In this document: one piece after another, positions 25,711-34,680 of the stretch
Layout of the letters: each line of letters starts with the position of its first letter
Numbering within the stretch: position 1 is the first letter of the stretch
Source: Rhodococcus jostii RHA1
GTDB lineage: Bacteria; Actinomycetota; Actinomycetes; Mycobacteriales; Mycobacteriaceae
Length of the DNA stretch: 64,000 nucleotides
Assembly: GCF_000014565.1 (NCBI RefSeq)
Contig: NC_008268.1
Coordinates: 5,708,501-5,772,500 of the forward strand
Reading direction: 5' to 3'
Notes under the pieces: model-generated
The model's database searches: none
What the model was told of the DNA's origin: nothing
The model's input: the letters and a program-made list of their open reading frames with translations, nothing else
Position numbers and translations under genes: made by a program

Positions 25711-27092
25711 AGCAGGGTCCAGGCTTCGGTGAGGACGCTGCGGAGGATGTGTTCGATCTCGTCGAATTCGGCCTGTCCGCAGATCAGGGGTGGGGCGAGT
25801 TGGATGACCGGGTCGCCGCGGTCGTCGGCGCGGCAGTACAGGCCGGCGTCGAACAGGGCGGTGGAGAGGAATCCGTGCAGGATCCGTTCGGCCTCGTCGT
25901 CGGTGAACGACTCCTTGGTGGTCTTGTCCTTGACCAGCTCGATGCCGTAGAAGAACCCTTCCCCGCGCACGTCGCCGACCATCGGCAGGTCGGTGAGCTT
26001 GTCGAGGGTGGCCCGGAACGCCGGTGCCTGCTCGGCGACGTGGGCGTTGAGGCCCTCGCGTTCGAAGATGTCGAGGTTCGCCAACGCCACCGCCGCCGAG
26101 ACGGGGTGTCCGCCGAAGGTGTAGCCGTGCGCGAACATCGAGGTCCCGTCGGAGAACGGTTCGAAGAGCCGGTCCGAGGCGATCATCGCCCCGATCGGCG
26201 AGTACCCCGAGGTCAGGCCCTTGGCGCAGGTGATGATGTCGGGCACGTACCCGAAGTCGTCGCACGCGAACATCGACCCGATCCGGCCGAACGCGCAGAT
26301 CACCTCGTCCGAGACCAGCAGCACGTCGTACTCGTCGCAGATCTGCCGGACCCGCTCGAAGTAGCCGGGCGGCGGTGGGAAGCAGCCGCCGGCGTTCTGC
26401 ACCGGTTCGAGGAAGACGGCGGCGACGGTGTCCGGGCCCTCGAATTCGATGGCCTCGGCGATCCGGTCGGCGGCCCAGATCCCGAATGCCTTCGGGTCGG
26501 AGCCGAGGGGTTCGGGGGCGCGGTAGATGTTGGTGTTGGGGACCCGGAACGCGCCGGGGGTGAGCGGTTCGAACGGGGCCTTCAGGGCGGGGATGCCGGT
26601 GATGGCCAGGGCCCCCTGCGGGGTGCCGTGGTAGGCGATGGAGCGGGAGATGACCTTGTGTTTGCCGGGTTTGCCGACCTTCTTGAAGTACTGTTTGGCC
26701 AGTTTCCAGGCGCTTTCGACGGCCTCGCCGCCGCCGGTGGTGAAGAAGACCCGGTTCAGATCGCCGGGGGCGTAGCCGGCGAGGCGTTCGGCGAGTTCGA
26801 TCGCCGGTTCGGTGGCGTAGGACCAGAGTGGGAAGAACGCGAGCTGTTCGGCCTGTTTGGCGGCGGCCTCGGCGAGTTCGGTGCGGCCGTGTCCGGCCTG
26901 GACGACGAACAAACCGGACAGCCCGTCGAGGTAGCTCTTGCCGGCGGTGTCCCAGATCCGGGCACCCTCACCGCGGGTGATGATCGGCGGGGTGATGTTC
27001 TGCCCGTGGCGGGAGAAATGCCCCCACAGATGGCGGCGGGCGGCCGCCTCGAGGTGCGCCGTGGTGGGCGAAGAGTTGGTAACCGTAGTCAT
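25707..27092 (-). CDS. Class III PLP-dependent aminotransferase
   Basis: 461 residues of the omega-aminotransferase fold: GHGRTELAEAAAKQ, FFTTGGGEAVESAWK, DEVICAFGRIGSMF (Asp to the pyridine nitrogen) and CAKGLTSGYSPIG with the PLP Lys. This type transfers amino groups from diamines, beta-alanine or taurine to pyruvate. It is coupled to the Lrp gene before it (4-base overlap) and the aldehyde dehydrogenase after it (GTGA), so the three form one translational unit. Putrescine or a related polyamine is the likely substrate from context. Confidence 0.9.
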   Translation of the reverse strand: MTTVTNSSPTTAHLEAAARRHLWGHFSRHGQNITPPIITRGEGARIWDTAGKSYLDGLSGLFVVQAGHGRTELAEAAAKQAEQLAFFPLWSYATEPAIELAERLAGYAPGDLNRVFFTTGGGEAVESAWKLAKQYFKKVGKPGKHKVISRSIAYHGTPQGALAITGIPALKAPFEPLTPGAFRVPNTNIYRAPEPLGSDPKAFGIWAADRIAEAIEFEGPDTVAAVFLEPVQNAGGCFPPPPGYFERVRQICDEYDVLLVSDEVICAFGRIGSMFACDDFGYVPDIITCAKGLTSGYSPIGAMIASDRLFEPFSDGTSMFAHGYTFGGHPVSAAVALANLDIFEREGLNAHVAEQAPAFRATLDKLTDLPMVGDVRGEGFFYGIELVKDKTTKESFTDDEAERILHGFLSTALFDAGLYCRADDRGDPVIQLAPPLICGQAEFDEIEHILRSVLTEAWTLL

Positions 27093-27550
27093 CGGGTTCC
27101 CCAATCATATTGCTGTTTGACAAGTTTCAGGTACACCATCGTCTCGGTGCCGAGCACACCGGGAATAGTGCGAATTTCTTTGTTGAGCACGGCAAGGAGG
27201 TGGTCGTCGTTCTCGCACACGATCTCGGCCAGGATGTCGTAGGCGCCTGCCGTCAACACGACGTAATCGATGGCGTCGACGTCCGCGAGGCGAGCGGCGA
27301 TCTCGGTGACGTCCCCCGAGCAGCGGATCCCGACCATGGCCTGACGTGAGAATCCCACTTGCACGGGGTCGGTCACCGCGACGATCTGCGTGACGCCGGT
27401 GTCGATCAGCTTCTGCACGCGTTGGCGTACAGCCGCTTCCGACAATCCGACGACCTTGCCGATGGCCGAGTACGACCGTCGTCCATCCTCCTGAAGTTGC
27501 TCGATGATCTGCTTGGACACGGGATCGAGAGAGGCAGGCTGCTCAGACAT
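27089..27550 (-). CDS. Lrp/AsnC-family transcriptional regulator
   Basis: 153 residues: N-terminal HTH (IGKVVGLSEAAVRQRVQKLI) and C-terminal RAM ligand-binding domain (VLTAGAYDILAEIVCENDDH). The ATG follows GGGAGG. It leads the aminotransferase/aldehyde dehydrogenase unit and sits between that unit and the permease, as is common for local activators of amino-acid or amine catabolism. It probably senses an amino acid or pathway intermediate and controls the flanking genes. Confidence 0.9.
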   Translation of the reverse strand: MSEQPASLDPVSKQIIEQLQEDGRRSYSAIGKVVGLSEAAVRQRVQKLIDTGVTQIVAVTDPVQVGFSRQAMVGIRCSGDVTEIAARLADVDAIDYVVLTAGAYDILAEIVCENDDHLLAVLNKEIRTIPGVLGTETMVYLKLVKQQYDWGTR

Positions 27551-27635
27551 GGTCGAATCCTCCCTTGCTCGTCGTGTCGAAGACAATCGGCTCGGACATT
27601 TCGGAACTATCGCCTCTTCCTGGTGACGTGGGTAC

Positions 27636-29171
27636 TCACGATTCGGGCACCTTCACTTCGGTGTCGGCGGTGAGGGTGCGTCCGCGGAAGAAGTTCCGGG
27701 AACCGGTCGCGAAACACAGCAACATCAGGGGGATTCCGACCACCAGCATTCCGACGCCGAGAACGAACACGCCCCCGAACGGGCCGAACGCGGTGAATCC
27801 GTAGTCGGGACGCAGCATGTCGACGGCGCTCTGCACGAAGGCCCACGTCATGCAGAGGGCACCGAGAAGCGGGAAGATGCCGCGCATGAACAGATTACGT
27901 GCCGATTCGAGGAGTGTCCGACGGAAGTACCAGACGCACGCGTAGGCGGTGATGCCGTAGTAGAAGGCGACCGCGAGTCCGAGTGACGCCACCGAATCCT
28001 GCAGAGCGTTGGCGCTGGCGAACGACAGGACCAGGTAGAACAGCAGTGCCGCGGCTCCCATGACCAGGGTTCCGAAGCCGGGGGTCATGTACCGGGGGTG
28101 CACCGAGGCGAACCGGCGCGGCAGTGCCTCGTAGACCGCCATCGACAACGTTCCGCGAGCCGTCGGCAGGATGGTGGTCTGGGTCGAGGAGAGCGCGGAG
28201 ATCGAGACCGTCAGCAGCAGCAACGAGGCTGCCACCGGCCCGGCGACCGGTCCGCCCAGCGTGGTCAGCACGTCGTCGACGTTCTCGGGATTGTTCAGTC
28301 CGATCCCGGTGTCCCCGAACCCGGCGAACGACTGGACCGCATATCCGACGAGGACGTACGTGGCGACGAGAATGACCGTGGTCAAGACCGCGGCGCGGCC
28401 GGGAGTCCGCTCGGAATCCTTCGTTTCCTCACCGACCGCCAGGCAGGCGTCCCACCCCCAGTAGATGAAGATGCACAGGATGATCGCCTGTGCGGCACTG
28501 GACATCGAGACACCGGTCGGAATGATCCAGTCCAGTCGCGGGGTGACCGCCTGCGGGCCGGCGGTGCCGCCGAACACCTTCGACAGTGCGATGACGCTGA
28601 CCCCGATGAGGACGGTGAACTGCACCGCGATCAGCACGTTCTGCAGGCGTTCGCTGATGAGGATGCCGCGAAAGCTGACGTAGGTCATGGCTGCGATGAA
28701 GAAGCAGCCCAGCAGCACCTTCGCGGTGAGCGACTCGGCTGCCGCGTGCAACCCGAGAACCTCGAACAGGTAGATCGCCGCGATCTCCGCGGTGTTGGCG
28801 AGGACGATGATCGCGGACACGGCGAGTCCCCATCCCGCCATCCAGCCGATCCACGGGCCGAACGCCTTGGTGCCCCAGGTGAACGAGGTGCCGCAGTCCG
28901 GGGTGTCCCGATTGAGCTCGCGGTAGGCGAACGCCGTGAGCAACATCGGAATGAACGCGACGAGGAACATCGACGGTGCCTTGTCGCCGACGGCCAGGAC
29001 GACGTATCCCAGTGTCGCGGCGAGGCTGTAGGCGGGCGCGACCGAGGACAGCCCGATCACCGTGTTGCCGATCAATCCCAGTGCCCCGCTGTTGAGGCCC
29101 TTCGCGGTGCCGAGCGGGTCGTGGGTCTTCGAGGGCTGGGTCTCCAAGGGTGGCGGTTCGGCAATGCTCAT
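27636..29171 (-). CDS. APC-superfamily amino acid/polyamine permease
   Basis: 511 residues with about 12 membrane helices; the APC substrate loop appears as GNTVIGLSSVAPAYSLAATL, and other features include DTPDCGTSFTWGTKAFGPW and ALSSTQTTILPTARG. It resembles PuuP-like amine importers. Its place within the amine cluster supports uptake of putrescine or an amino acid. The ATG is chosen over a preceding TTG. The stop is 85 bases from the Lrp start, so separate promoters are possible. Confidence 0.88.
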   Translation of the reverse strand: MSIAEPPPLETQPSKTHDPLGTAKGLNSGALGLIGNTVIGLSSVAPAYSLAATLGYVVLAVGDKAPSMFLVAFIPMLLTAFAYRELNRDTPDCGTSFTWGTKAFGPWIGWMAGWGLAVSAIIVLANTAEIAAIYLFEVLGLHAAAESLTAKVLLGCFFIAAMTYVSFRGILISERLQNVLIAVQFTVLIGVSVIALSKVFGGTAGPQAVTPRLDWIIPTGVSMSSAAQAIILCIFIYWGWDACLAVGEETKDSERTPGRAAVLTTVILVATYVLVGYAVQSFAGFGDTGIGLNNPENVDDVLTTLGGPVAGPVAASLLLLTVSISALSSTQTTILPTARGTLSMAVYEALPRRFASVHPRYMTPGFGTLVMGAAALLFYLVLSFASANALQDSVASLGLAVAFYYGITAYACVWYFRRTLLESARNLFMRGIFPLLGALCMTWAFVQSAVDMLRPDYGFTAFGPFGGVFVLGVGMLVVGIPLMLLCFATGSRNFFRGRTLTADTEVKVPES

Positions 29172-29249
29172 CAAGTCTCCCTCGAGGTGTGCGGCTGCGG
29201 GCAGAGGTGCCCGTGCGTGTGTGATGAAGGGGTGTAGTGGTTTTCGCGA

Positions 29250-29630
29250 TTACGTGGCCGGCGCGGCGATGAAGATCTTCCGCAGCGTGTCACGCACGAT
29301 CCACCGGGTCTTCTGCCCGGACCGCACGTGGACGACACTTCCGGGACCGAGTTCGAGATCGGGGGTGCCGTCGTCGAACTGCACTGTCGCGTCACCGCTG
29401 AGCACGACGAACACCTCGTCGATCTCGACGTCGGACGAGACGCTGGGCTCGATCTCCCACACGCCGACGGTGACACCGGCGAAGTCGCCGAGCACTCGTT
29501 CGCCGACCATCGGCACGCTGTCGCCGATCACCTGCTCGTCCGGGAGGCGGTGGTAGTCGAGATCGGCGGTTCGAGCCTCGATGTGCGGTCCGGATTCCCA
29601 GGCGACGACCCCGGCCGCGGGGCCGGTCAC
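29250..29630 (-). CDS. Cupin-domain protein of the amine cluster
   Basis: A 126-residue single cupin: VGVWEIEPSVSSDVEIDEVF and LGPGSVVHVRSGQKTRWIVR form the two barrel motifs, but the usual metal-binding His residues are mostly replaced, so a metal-free binding or sensing role is likely. Its GTG overlaps the stop of the FAD oxidoreductase (GTGA). Similar small cupins accompany PuuB-type oxidases in amine operons. Confidence 0.8.
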   Translation of the reverse strand: MTGPAAGVVAWESGPHIEARTADLDYHRLPDEQVIGDSVPMVGERVLGDFAGVTVGVWEIEPSVSSDVEIDEVFVVLSGDATVQFDDGTPDLELGPGSVVHVRSGQKTRWIVRDTLRKIFIAAPAT

Positions 29631-31051
29631 GAGTCGAACCCCAATCCCACCGCGTCGAGAGCCTTGAGGAAGAGGTTCCGCCGGCCTTCCTGATGATCGG
29701 CGCGATCGAGGGACCACCGGGTGGCGTTGATGCCGGCCGCCGCCAACGGTTCGGGCGGGAAGGGGAGGGGCATGGACTTCACCAAGTCCAACTCCGTCAA
29801 TGCCGTCGTCTCACCGGACACCTTGTCGAGCATGACGTTCGCCGCGAAGCGGGAGGCGCCGACCCCGAGACCGGTGAAGCCGGCCGCGTACGCGATCCGT
29901 CCCTTCGCCGCGGAACCGAAGAACGAGCAGAAGCGTGTCGACGTATCGATGACGCCGCCCCACCGGTGGGTGAACTCGAGACCCTCGAGCTGGGGGAACG
30001 TCGTAAAGAAGTGGCTTGCGAGCCTCGTGTGGGACTCGGCACGGTCTTCGAGGTCGTGGTGCATACCCCGCCCGAAATGGTAGATCGCGTCGTAGCCGCC
30101 CCAGAGGATTCGGTTGTCGCGGGTGAGCCGGTAGTAGTGGAACTGGTTGGACATGTCGGCGACGCCCTGCCGGGCAGACCATCCCACCTCGGCGAGCTGT
30201 GCGTCGGACAACGGTTCGGTCATGAGCACGTAGTCGTACACCGGAACCGTGTGCAGCCGGTACCGCTTCAGCAGGGACGGAAAAGCATTGGTTGCCAAGA
30301 TCACTCGGCCGGCCGACAGGGTCGCGGACGCCGTCCGAACGCCGACCCGGGACGACGATCGGGAGCGGACGAGATCGAGGACCTGGGTGTGCTCGAACAT
30401 CTCGACACCGTGCTCGGCACAGGCTCGGCCGAGTTCGGTGGCGAGCTTGGCCGGATGCACCAGCGCAGTGGACTGCTTGTCCCATACGCCGGCCAGATAC
30501 GTCGGCGAGTTCACCTGCGCGCGCATCGCAGGGCCGTCGAGCACCGTGGTGGTAGCGCTCGGCGGCGTGTCGAGCACGTCCTTCGCCTGGTAATCGGCGA
30601 TCGCGACCGAGATCGCGCCGTTCCGTTCGAAATCACAGTCCAACCCCAGGGTGTGGACGGTCTTCTCGATGGCGTCGAGGTTCTCGAGTCCGAGCGCCTC
30701 CAGGGTGTCGATTTCTCCCGGCCAGCGTCGACGTCCGTTCTCGCTGCCGTGGGTCAGGCTGGCTTCGACGAACCCGCCGTTACGGCCGGATGCCGCCCAT
30801 CCGATGGTCTCGCCCTCCACGAGGGCGACGGACAGGTCGGGGTGGCGCTGTTTCGCGAGGAGAGCACTCCAGAGTCCGGTGTATCCGCCGCCGACGACCA
30901 CCAGGTCGTACACGGCGTCGGCCGAGGCGGCCGGGTAGGTGGGGGTGTCGGCGACGTCCTCGATCCAGAACGGTGCCAACCGAGTGCGCCGGAGCGCATG
31001 GTCGACGACCTTCGCGTTCGGTTGATTCTTCTCGAACACTGTCTGCAGCAT
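29627..31051 (-). CDS. FAD-dependent amine oxidoreductase (DAO family, PuuB-like)
   Basis: 474 residues. A Rossmann FAD site VVGGGYTGLWSALLAKQRHP is followed by GETIGWAASGRNGGF, where the flavin-linking or active-site loop of gamma-glutamylputrescine oxidase and sarcosine-oxidase-like enzymes lies. The C-terminal GFTGLGVGASRFAANVMLDK completes FAD binding. It likely oxidises an amine or its conjugate to an aldehyde, feeding the dehydrogenase. It is the first gene of the cluster; AAAGGTG precedes the ATG. Confidence 0.88.
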   Translation of the reverse strand: MLQTVFEKNQPNAKVVDHALRRTRLAPFWIEDVADTPTYPAASADAVYDLVVVGGGYTGLWSALLAKQRHPDLSVALVEGETIGWAASGRNGGFVEASLTHGSENGRRRWPGEIDTLEALGLENLDAIEKTVHTLGLDCDFERNGAISVAIADYQAKDVLDTPPSATTTVLDGPAMRAQVNSPTYLAGVWDKQSTALVHPAKLATELGRACAEHGVEMFEHTQVLDLVRSRSSSRVGVRTASATLSAGRVILATNAFPSLLKRYRLHTVPVYDYVLMTEPLSDAQLAEVGWSARQGVADMSNQFHYYRLTRDNRILWGGYDAIYHFGRGMHHDLEDRAESHTRLASHFFTTFPQLEGLEFTHRWGGVIDTSTRFCSFFGSAAKGRIAYAAGFTGLGVGASRFAANVMLDKVSGETTALTELDLVKSMPLPFPPEPLAAAGINATRWSLDRADHQEGRRNLFLKALDAVGLGFDS

Positions 31052-31227
31052 GGAGCACCTTTGTTGGTGGAATGACCGAAAGGTGACGTGTGAGGCACGT
31101 CACCGTGGCACCCATCCTGACCTACGCTCCCCACTATTTCAATAGCAAAAGGCGAGAAACATTGCGGAATCAGTTGTCGAAGTGAGAATCGAAAACCGAA
31201 TCAGTGGTTCCTTACTGGCCTGCCTCG

Positions 31228-32667
31228 TCAGCGCGCGACCGTGCCGAGGTGCAGCGACACCGAGCGGACCGGGCTGATCCTGGCCTCGTCGCCGGACTTG
31301 ACGGCGTGAACGGTGCCGAACTCGACGGTCTCGTCGGGGTAGGTGCCCGCGAAGGCGTAGGCGTAATAGGTCCCCGCGACCGCATCTCCCGGCACCGTGT
31401 ACGCAACGGCCTCCTCGAGGACCTCGCCGGGCTGCAGGTCGACGTCGATCGGCCCGAAGAACGGATCGCTTGTCTGGCCGTCCGGGGAGACCGCGCTGAC
31501 CCATACCTGCCCCGCGTAGGGACGGTCCTCGGGTGCCTCGACGAGCATGGTCGTGTCGACGGTGCCGCCGCCCGCGGGCAGTGTGGTGTCGGAATCGGCG
31601 CGCAGCGTGACCCGCACCGGCAGGTCCGTGTCGGGGTTCGCCGGCCCGGTCGACGCGGGCGAACCGTCGCCCACCTCGGGCCAGCCGTTCGCCCACACGA
31701 TCCGGTCGATCATCCCTTCGCGCCGGCGGGCTCCGCTGGGCAGATCCCGGTTGTCGCGCGGAATGGCGTGGTACACGATCCAATCCGAGCCCGCGTCGTC
31801 GGAGACCACCGTGTTGTGGCCCGGCCCCGCCCACGGTTCGCTGCCGGCGAGGATGAGGGCGCCGCCACCCTCGTTCAGGTCCTGGCCCTTCCGGTCGAGG
31901 TACGGCCCCGTCAGCGACTCCGACCGGCCGACGAGGACACGGTAGGCGGTGTCGGCGCCGTTGCAGCAATTGCCGGCCGAGAGGAACAGGTAGTAGTAGC
32001 CGTCGTGGAATTCGACGAACGGGCCTTCGAAGCGCTCGTCCGCGACGCGTACGGGTTCGCCGGCCGCCGCGGTGCCGTCCGGGCTGAGGGGGATGGCGTG
32101 GACGCCCTGGAAGTTGCCGACGAACATCGTCTTCGTCGTGCCGTCGTCCCACACGAACGGGTCGATGGTGCCGCCGACGCCGACGTCGTGGGCGCAGAAC
32201 ACGGGGCGGCCGAGATCGGTCCACGGTCCGGTGGGCCGGTCGGCGGTGGCGAGACCGATGCACGGGTTCGACTCGTCGTAGAGCGAGTAGTACAGGCTGT
32301 ACCGGCCGCCGGACTCGAGCACGTTGGGTGCCCAGGCGAGCTTGCCGTCGGGATGCCACGCGGGCCGGTCGGGGAAGACGTCGCCGAGGTACATCCAGTC
32401 CATGAGGTCGGCGGACTTGAAGATCGACATGTTGTGCATGCCTTGGCCGTCGCCCCAGTCGTCGGCGGTCGTGTACATGTAGAACATGCCGTCGGATGCG
32501 CGGACGACGCTCGGGTCGGCGGCCACCGGTTGCACGATCGCTTCGGCCGTCGCCGACGGGGCAGGCGCACCCATGAAGACGAGAAGCATCAGAGTCGTCA
32601 CGATCCACCCGCGCCGCGGACGGTGTCGGGTGCCGGACTTGCGTAGCGCAGCCTCGTCAGTGTCCAC
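31228..32667 (-). CDS. Secreted GH43-like (arabinanase/xylosidase fold) protein
   Basis: 479 residues. An N-terminal signal anchor (WIVTTLMLLVFMGAPAPSATA) is followed by a five-bladed propeller with the three GH43 acids: Asp in AADPSVVRASDG, Asp in TIDPFVWDDG and Glu in FEGPFVEFHDG. The last 130 residues form a beta-sandwich-like domain (LRADSDTTLPAGGG onward). GH43 enzymes cleave arabinan, xylan or galactan; in this genus arabinogalactan of the wall or plant polymers are both possible. The GTG start follows GGGAG. No sugar transporter is adjacent. Confidence 0.82.
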   Translation of the reverse strand: MDTDEAALRKSGTRHRPRRGWIVTTLMLLVFMGAPAPSATAEAIVQPVAADPSVVRASDGMFYMYTTADDWGDGQGMHNMSIFKSADLMDWMYLGDVFPDRPAWHPDGKLAWAPNVLESGGRYSLYYSLYDESNPCIGLATADRPTGPWTDLGRPVFCAHDVGVGGTIDPFVWDDGTTKTMFVGNFQGVHAIPLSPDGTAAAGEPVRVADERFEGPFVEFHDGYYYLFLSAGNCCNGADTAYRVLVGRSESLTGPYLDRKGQDLNEGGGALILAGSEPWAGPGHNTVVSDDAGSDWIVYHAIPRDNRDLPSGARRREGMIDRIVWANGWPEVGDGSPASTGPANPDTDLPVRVTLRADSDTTLPAGGGTVDTTMLVEAPEDRPYAGQVWVSAVSPDGQTSDPFFGPIDVDLQPGEVLEEAVAYTVPGDAVAGTYYAYAFAGTYPDETVEFGTVHAVKSGDEARISPVRSVSLHLGTVAR

Positions 32668-32790
32668 GTCACTCCCAACCTCGCCTGCCCGGAATCCGCA
32701 AATCTATAAGGGTGAGGTCGAGGTTAAGGGTGGAACCGGCTCACAGCGCCGGACTGCAACCGAACCGTGTTCTGCCGGCGGTGACCGGCG

Positions 32791-33222
32791 TCAGGTCGTG
32801 GGGTCGAGCAGGACCAGAGGGATCTCGCGGTCCGTTTTCTTCTGGTAGCCGGCATACCCCTTGTAGGCGGCGGTCACTTTCGGCCACAGACGGGCCCGCT
32901 CCTCCGGGGTTGCCACGTGGGCGCGCATGGACTGCGCGGGGTTTCCCTGCAGCGACAGTTGGACCACCGGGTTGGCCTGCAGGTTCAGGAACCACGCGGG
33001 GTGGCGGTCGTCGCCGCCGCGTGAGGCCACCACGACGAGCGTGTCGCCTTCCCTCACCGGGACGGTCAGCATGACGCTGTGCACCTTCCCGGTCCTGCGG
33101 CCGACGGTGGTCAACTCCACCACCGGCATCTTGCCGAAACTCCGCCCCACCCGCCCGCCGGTCACGCGCAGGAGGGCGCGGTGGGCGGCGTTCATGAACT
33201 TGAGTCCGCGGTCCGTCGGCAT
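32791..33222 (-). CDS. Deazaflavin (F420)-dependent nitroreductase-family protein
   Basis: 143 residues of the split-barrel Ddn/FDOR type: MPVVELTTVGRRTGKVHSVM (phosphate-binding region), VVVASRGGDDRHPAWFLNLQ and a C-terminal YAGYQKKTDREIPLVLLDP. Members use F420H2 to reduce quinones, nitro compounds or other substrates and are confined mainly to actinobacteria. It is transcribed alone. Confidence 0.85.
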   Translation of the reverse strand: MPTDRGLKFMNAAHRALLRVTGGRVGRSFGKMPVVELTTVGRRTGKVHSVMLTVPVREGDTLVVVASRGGDDRHPAWFLNLQANPVVQLSLQGNPAQSMRAHVATPEERARLWPKVTAAYKGYAGYQKKTDREIPLVLLDPTT

Positions 33223-33562
33223 GGTGTCAGCCTAACGGTTGATTCCTCGAAGGGTGTCGCTACAGGACGGGCACACGGAGGGTTTCCAAGATCAAAGTGT
33301 GACAATTGAACGGGAAACCCTCCTGACCGAACCGTCGCGGGCGGTCTGACTACAAACGAACGTGTCGGGGCCGCACGGGGGTTGCTGTGCAGGCCCATTC
33401 AGACTCTGGCGCGGATCTCACGAAGTCAACAGTGCCGGATCACCGCAGGTAGGTTCACAATGCGCTGGTGTCCCACTCAGTGGGCCCCTTTCGGGGGTCA
33501 GTTGGGCGGGGCGGCAGTAGCATCGGGCAACCGTCGCCTATCGGCGGCAAGCGGAGGTCGGT
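33223..33562. other. Intergenic stretch of 340 bases with an inverted repeat, no gene seen
   Basis: No frame has a start, ribosome site and plausible protein. It contains the inverted repeat listed next and smaller imperfect palindromes (for example around CCCACTCAGTGGGCCCCTTT near 33472). It separates the deazaflavin reductase from the catabolic island and could be an old junction. Confidence 0.5.
33277..33323. repeat. Inverted repeat of unknown origin
   Basis: GGAGGGTTTCC (33277-33287) and GGAAACCCTCC (33313-33323) are perfect 11-base inverted arms separated by 25 bases. It may be a terminator-like hairpin or the fused ends of a lost insertion sequence. Confidence 0.5.
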
Positions 33563-34498
33563 CTACAGTACGGCGATGAGGCGTCCGTCAGGTGCGCCCC
33601 GCTCGAGGCGGTGCAGGCCATCGGGAATCTCGCCGAAGGAGATCTGCTCGGTCTTCGGCTGCACTGCCCCTTTGGCTATCAGCGCGAGTATTGCGCTCGC
33701 TTCGGCTTTGGTGCCGTTCGATGCACCGACGATATGTACTTCTTTCATAGTGATGCTGGGGATCGAAACGGATGTGGCTTCGACGCCCAGCCCAACCTCG
33801 ACGATGCGGCCGCCATGCCGAATGGCTCCGATTGCGGAGTCGAGAGTTCCGTCCGCGCCCGCGAAGTCGATGATCACGTCGAGATCCTCGGATTCGAAGA
33901 CACGGATGTCCTTCGAGCACGACTCGACACCCAGATGGCATGCGAGTGGCCACCGTGCCTCATTGACGTCAGCGACGAACACGGAAGCTCCTGCGGCCTT
34001 GGCGATCTGGACACCGAAGTAGCCGAGGCCGCCGAATCCGACTATACCGACCTTCATCCCGGATTCGATCTGCCCAGCTGTGTGCACTGCCCTGTACGCG
34101 GTGCGACCCGAACAAGTCGCCGACGCCGCGTCGAGAAACGACAACCCATCGGGTAACGCTACGGGGAGGTGGGACGGAACCCTGACCTTCTCGGCGTAGC
34201 CGCCGTCCATCGCGGTCCCGGGGCCGTCCGTGGTTGCAGGTATCCCGACACGGTCACCGAGGACGAACTCGGAGACGTTCGATCCGACAGCAGAGACGGT
34301 GCCGACTATCTCATGGCCGAGTGTGATGGGGACGTGTCCGAGTAGGTGCGTGATAGTTCCGTTCATGAACCCGATGTCGGAGTGGCACAGGCCGACCGCT
34401 CCGGTGTCGATGACGATGTCTTCGGGGCCGGGCACCAGTTCGCCGACTTCTTCGTGTCGCAGTTTTTCGTTGACCGCGGTAAATCGCCATGCCTTCAT
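33563..34498 (-). CDS. Zinc-type alcohol dehydrogenase (MDR family)
   Basis: 311 residues. GLCHSD and GHE supply the catalytic zinc ligands and GFGGLGYFGVQIAKAAG the NAD(P) site. The region that should hold the four structural-zinc cysteines reads GIPATTDGPGTAMDGG and has none, so this is a short form without the structural zinc, or a divergent one. It starts the catabolic island, divergent from an SDR, and likely oxidises a secondary alcohol to a ketone before Baeyer-Villiger oxidation. Confidence 0.85.
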   Translation of the reverse strand: MKAWRFTAVNEKLRHEEVGELVPGPEDIVIDTGAVGLCHSDIGFMNGTITHLLGHVPITLGHEIVGTVSAVGSNVSEFVLGDRVGIPATTDGPGTAMDGGYAEKVRVPSHLPVALPDGLSFLDAASATCSGRTAYRAVHTAGQIESGMKVGIVGFGGLGYFGVQIAKAAGASVFVADVNEARWPLACHLGVESCSKDIRVFESEDLDVIIDFAGADGTLDSAIGAIRHGGRIVEVGLGVEATSVSIPSITMKEVHIVGASNGTKAEASAILALIAKGAVQPKTEQISFGEIPDGLHRLERGAPDGRLIAVL

Positions 34499-34680
34499 TG
34501 CTTCGATCCTTTACGCTATGCCGTCGATGGCGGCTTGTGGTATATCGAAAAGTGTTGTTGCAGTTAACCACAGTTGTGCAACTATCATCAACGAAGTGGA
34601 CGACTCGGTCCGTGATCCGCCTCGGGCAGCATTCGTTATCACGCTTGCCGGAAGCCGAATTCAATCTGAAAGAAGTCAGC
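34499..34680. promoter_or_regulatory. Divergent promoter region between alcohol dehydrogenase and SDR
   Basis: 182 bases, comparatively AT-rich, with GTTGCAGTTAACCACAG and TGCAACTATCATCAAC. It lacks the CAAC-N6-GTTG palindrome of the other island promoters, so these two genes may be controlled differently. Confidence 0.4.

Noticed and set aside
27620..27650. Third copy of the GTGAGTACTT palindrome
   Set aside because: Only GGTACTCACG is present, with no matching second arm.
34556..34600. GTTGCAG and TGCAACTATCATCAAC as an island operator
   Set aside because: Half-sites are present but not in the CAAC-N6-GTTG arrangement; spacing does not match the twelve good sites.
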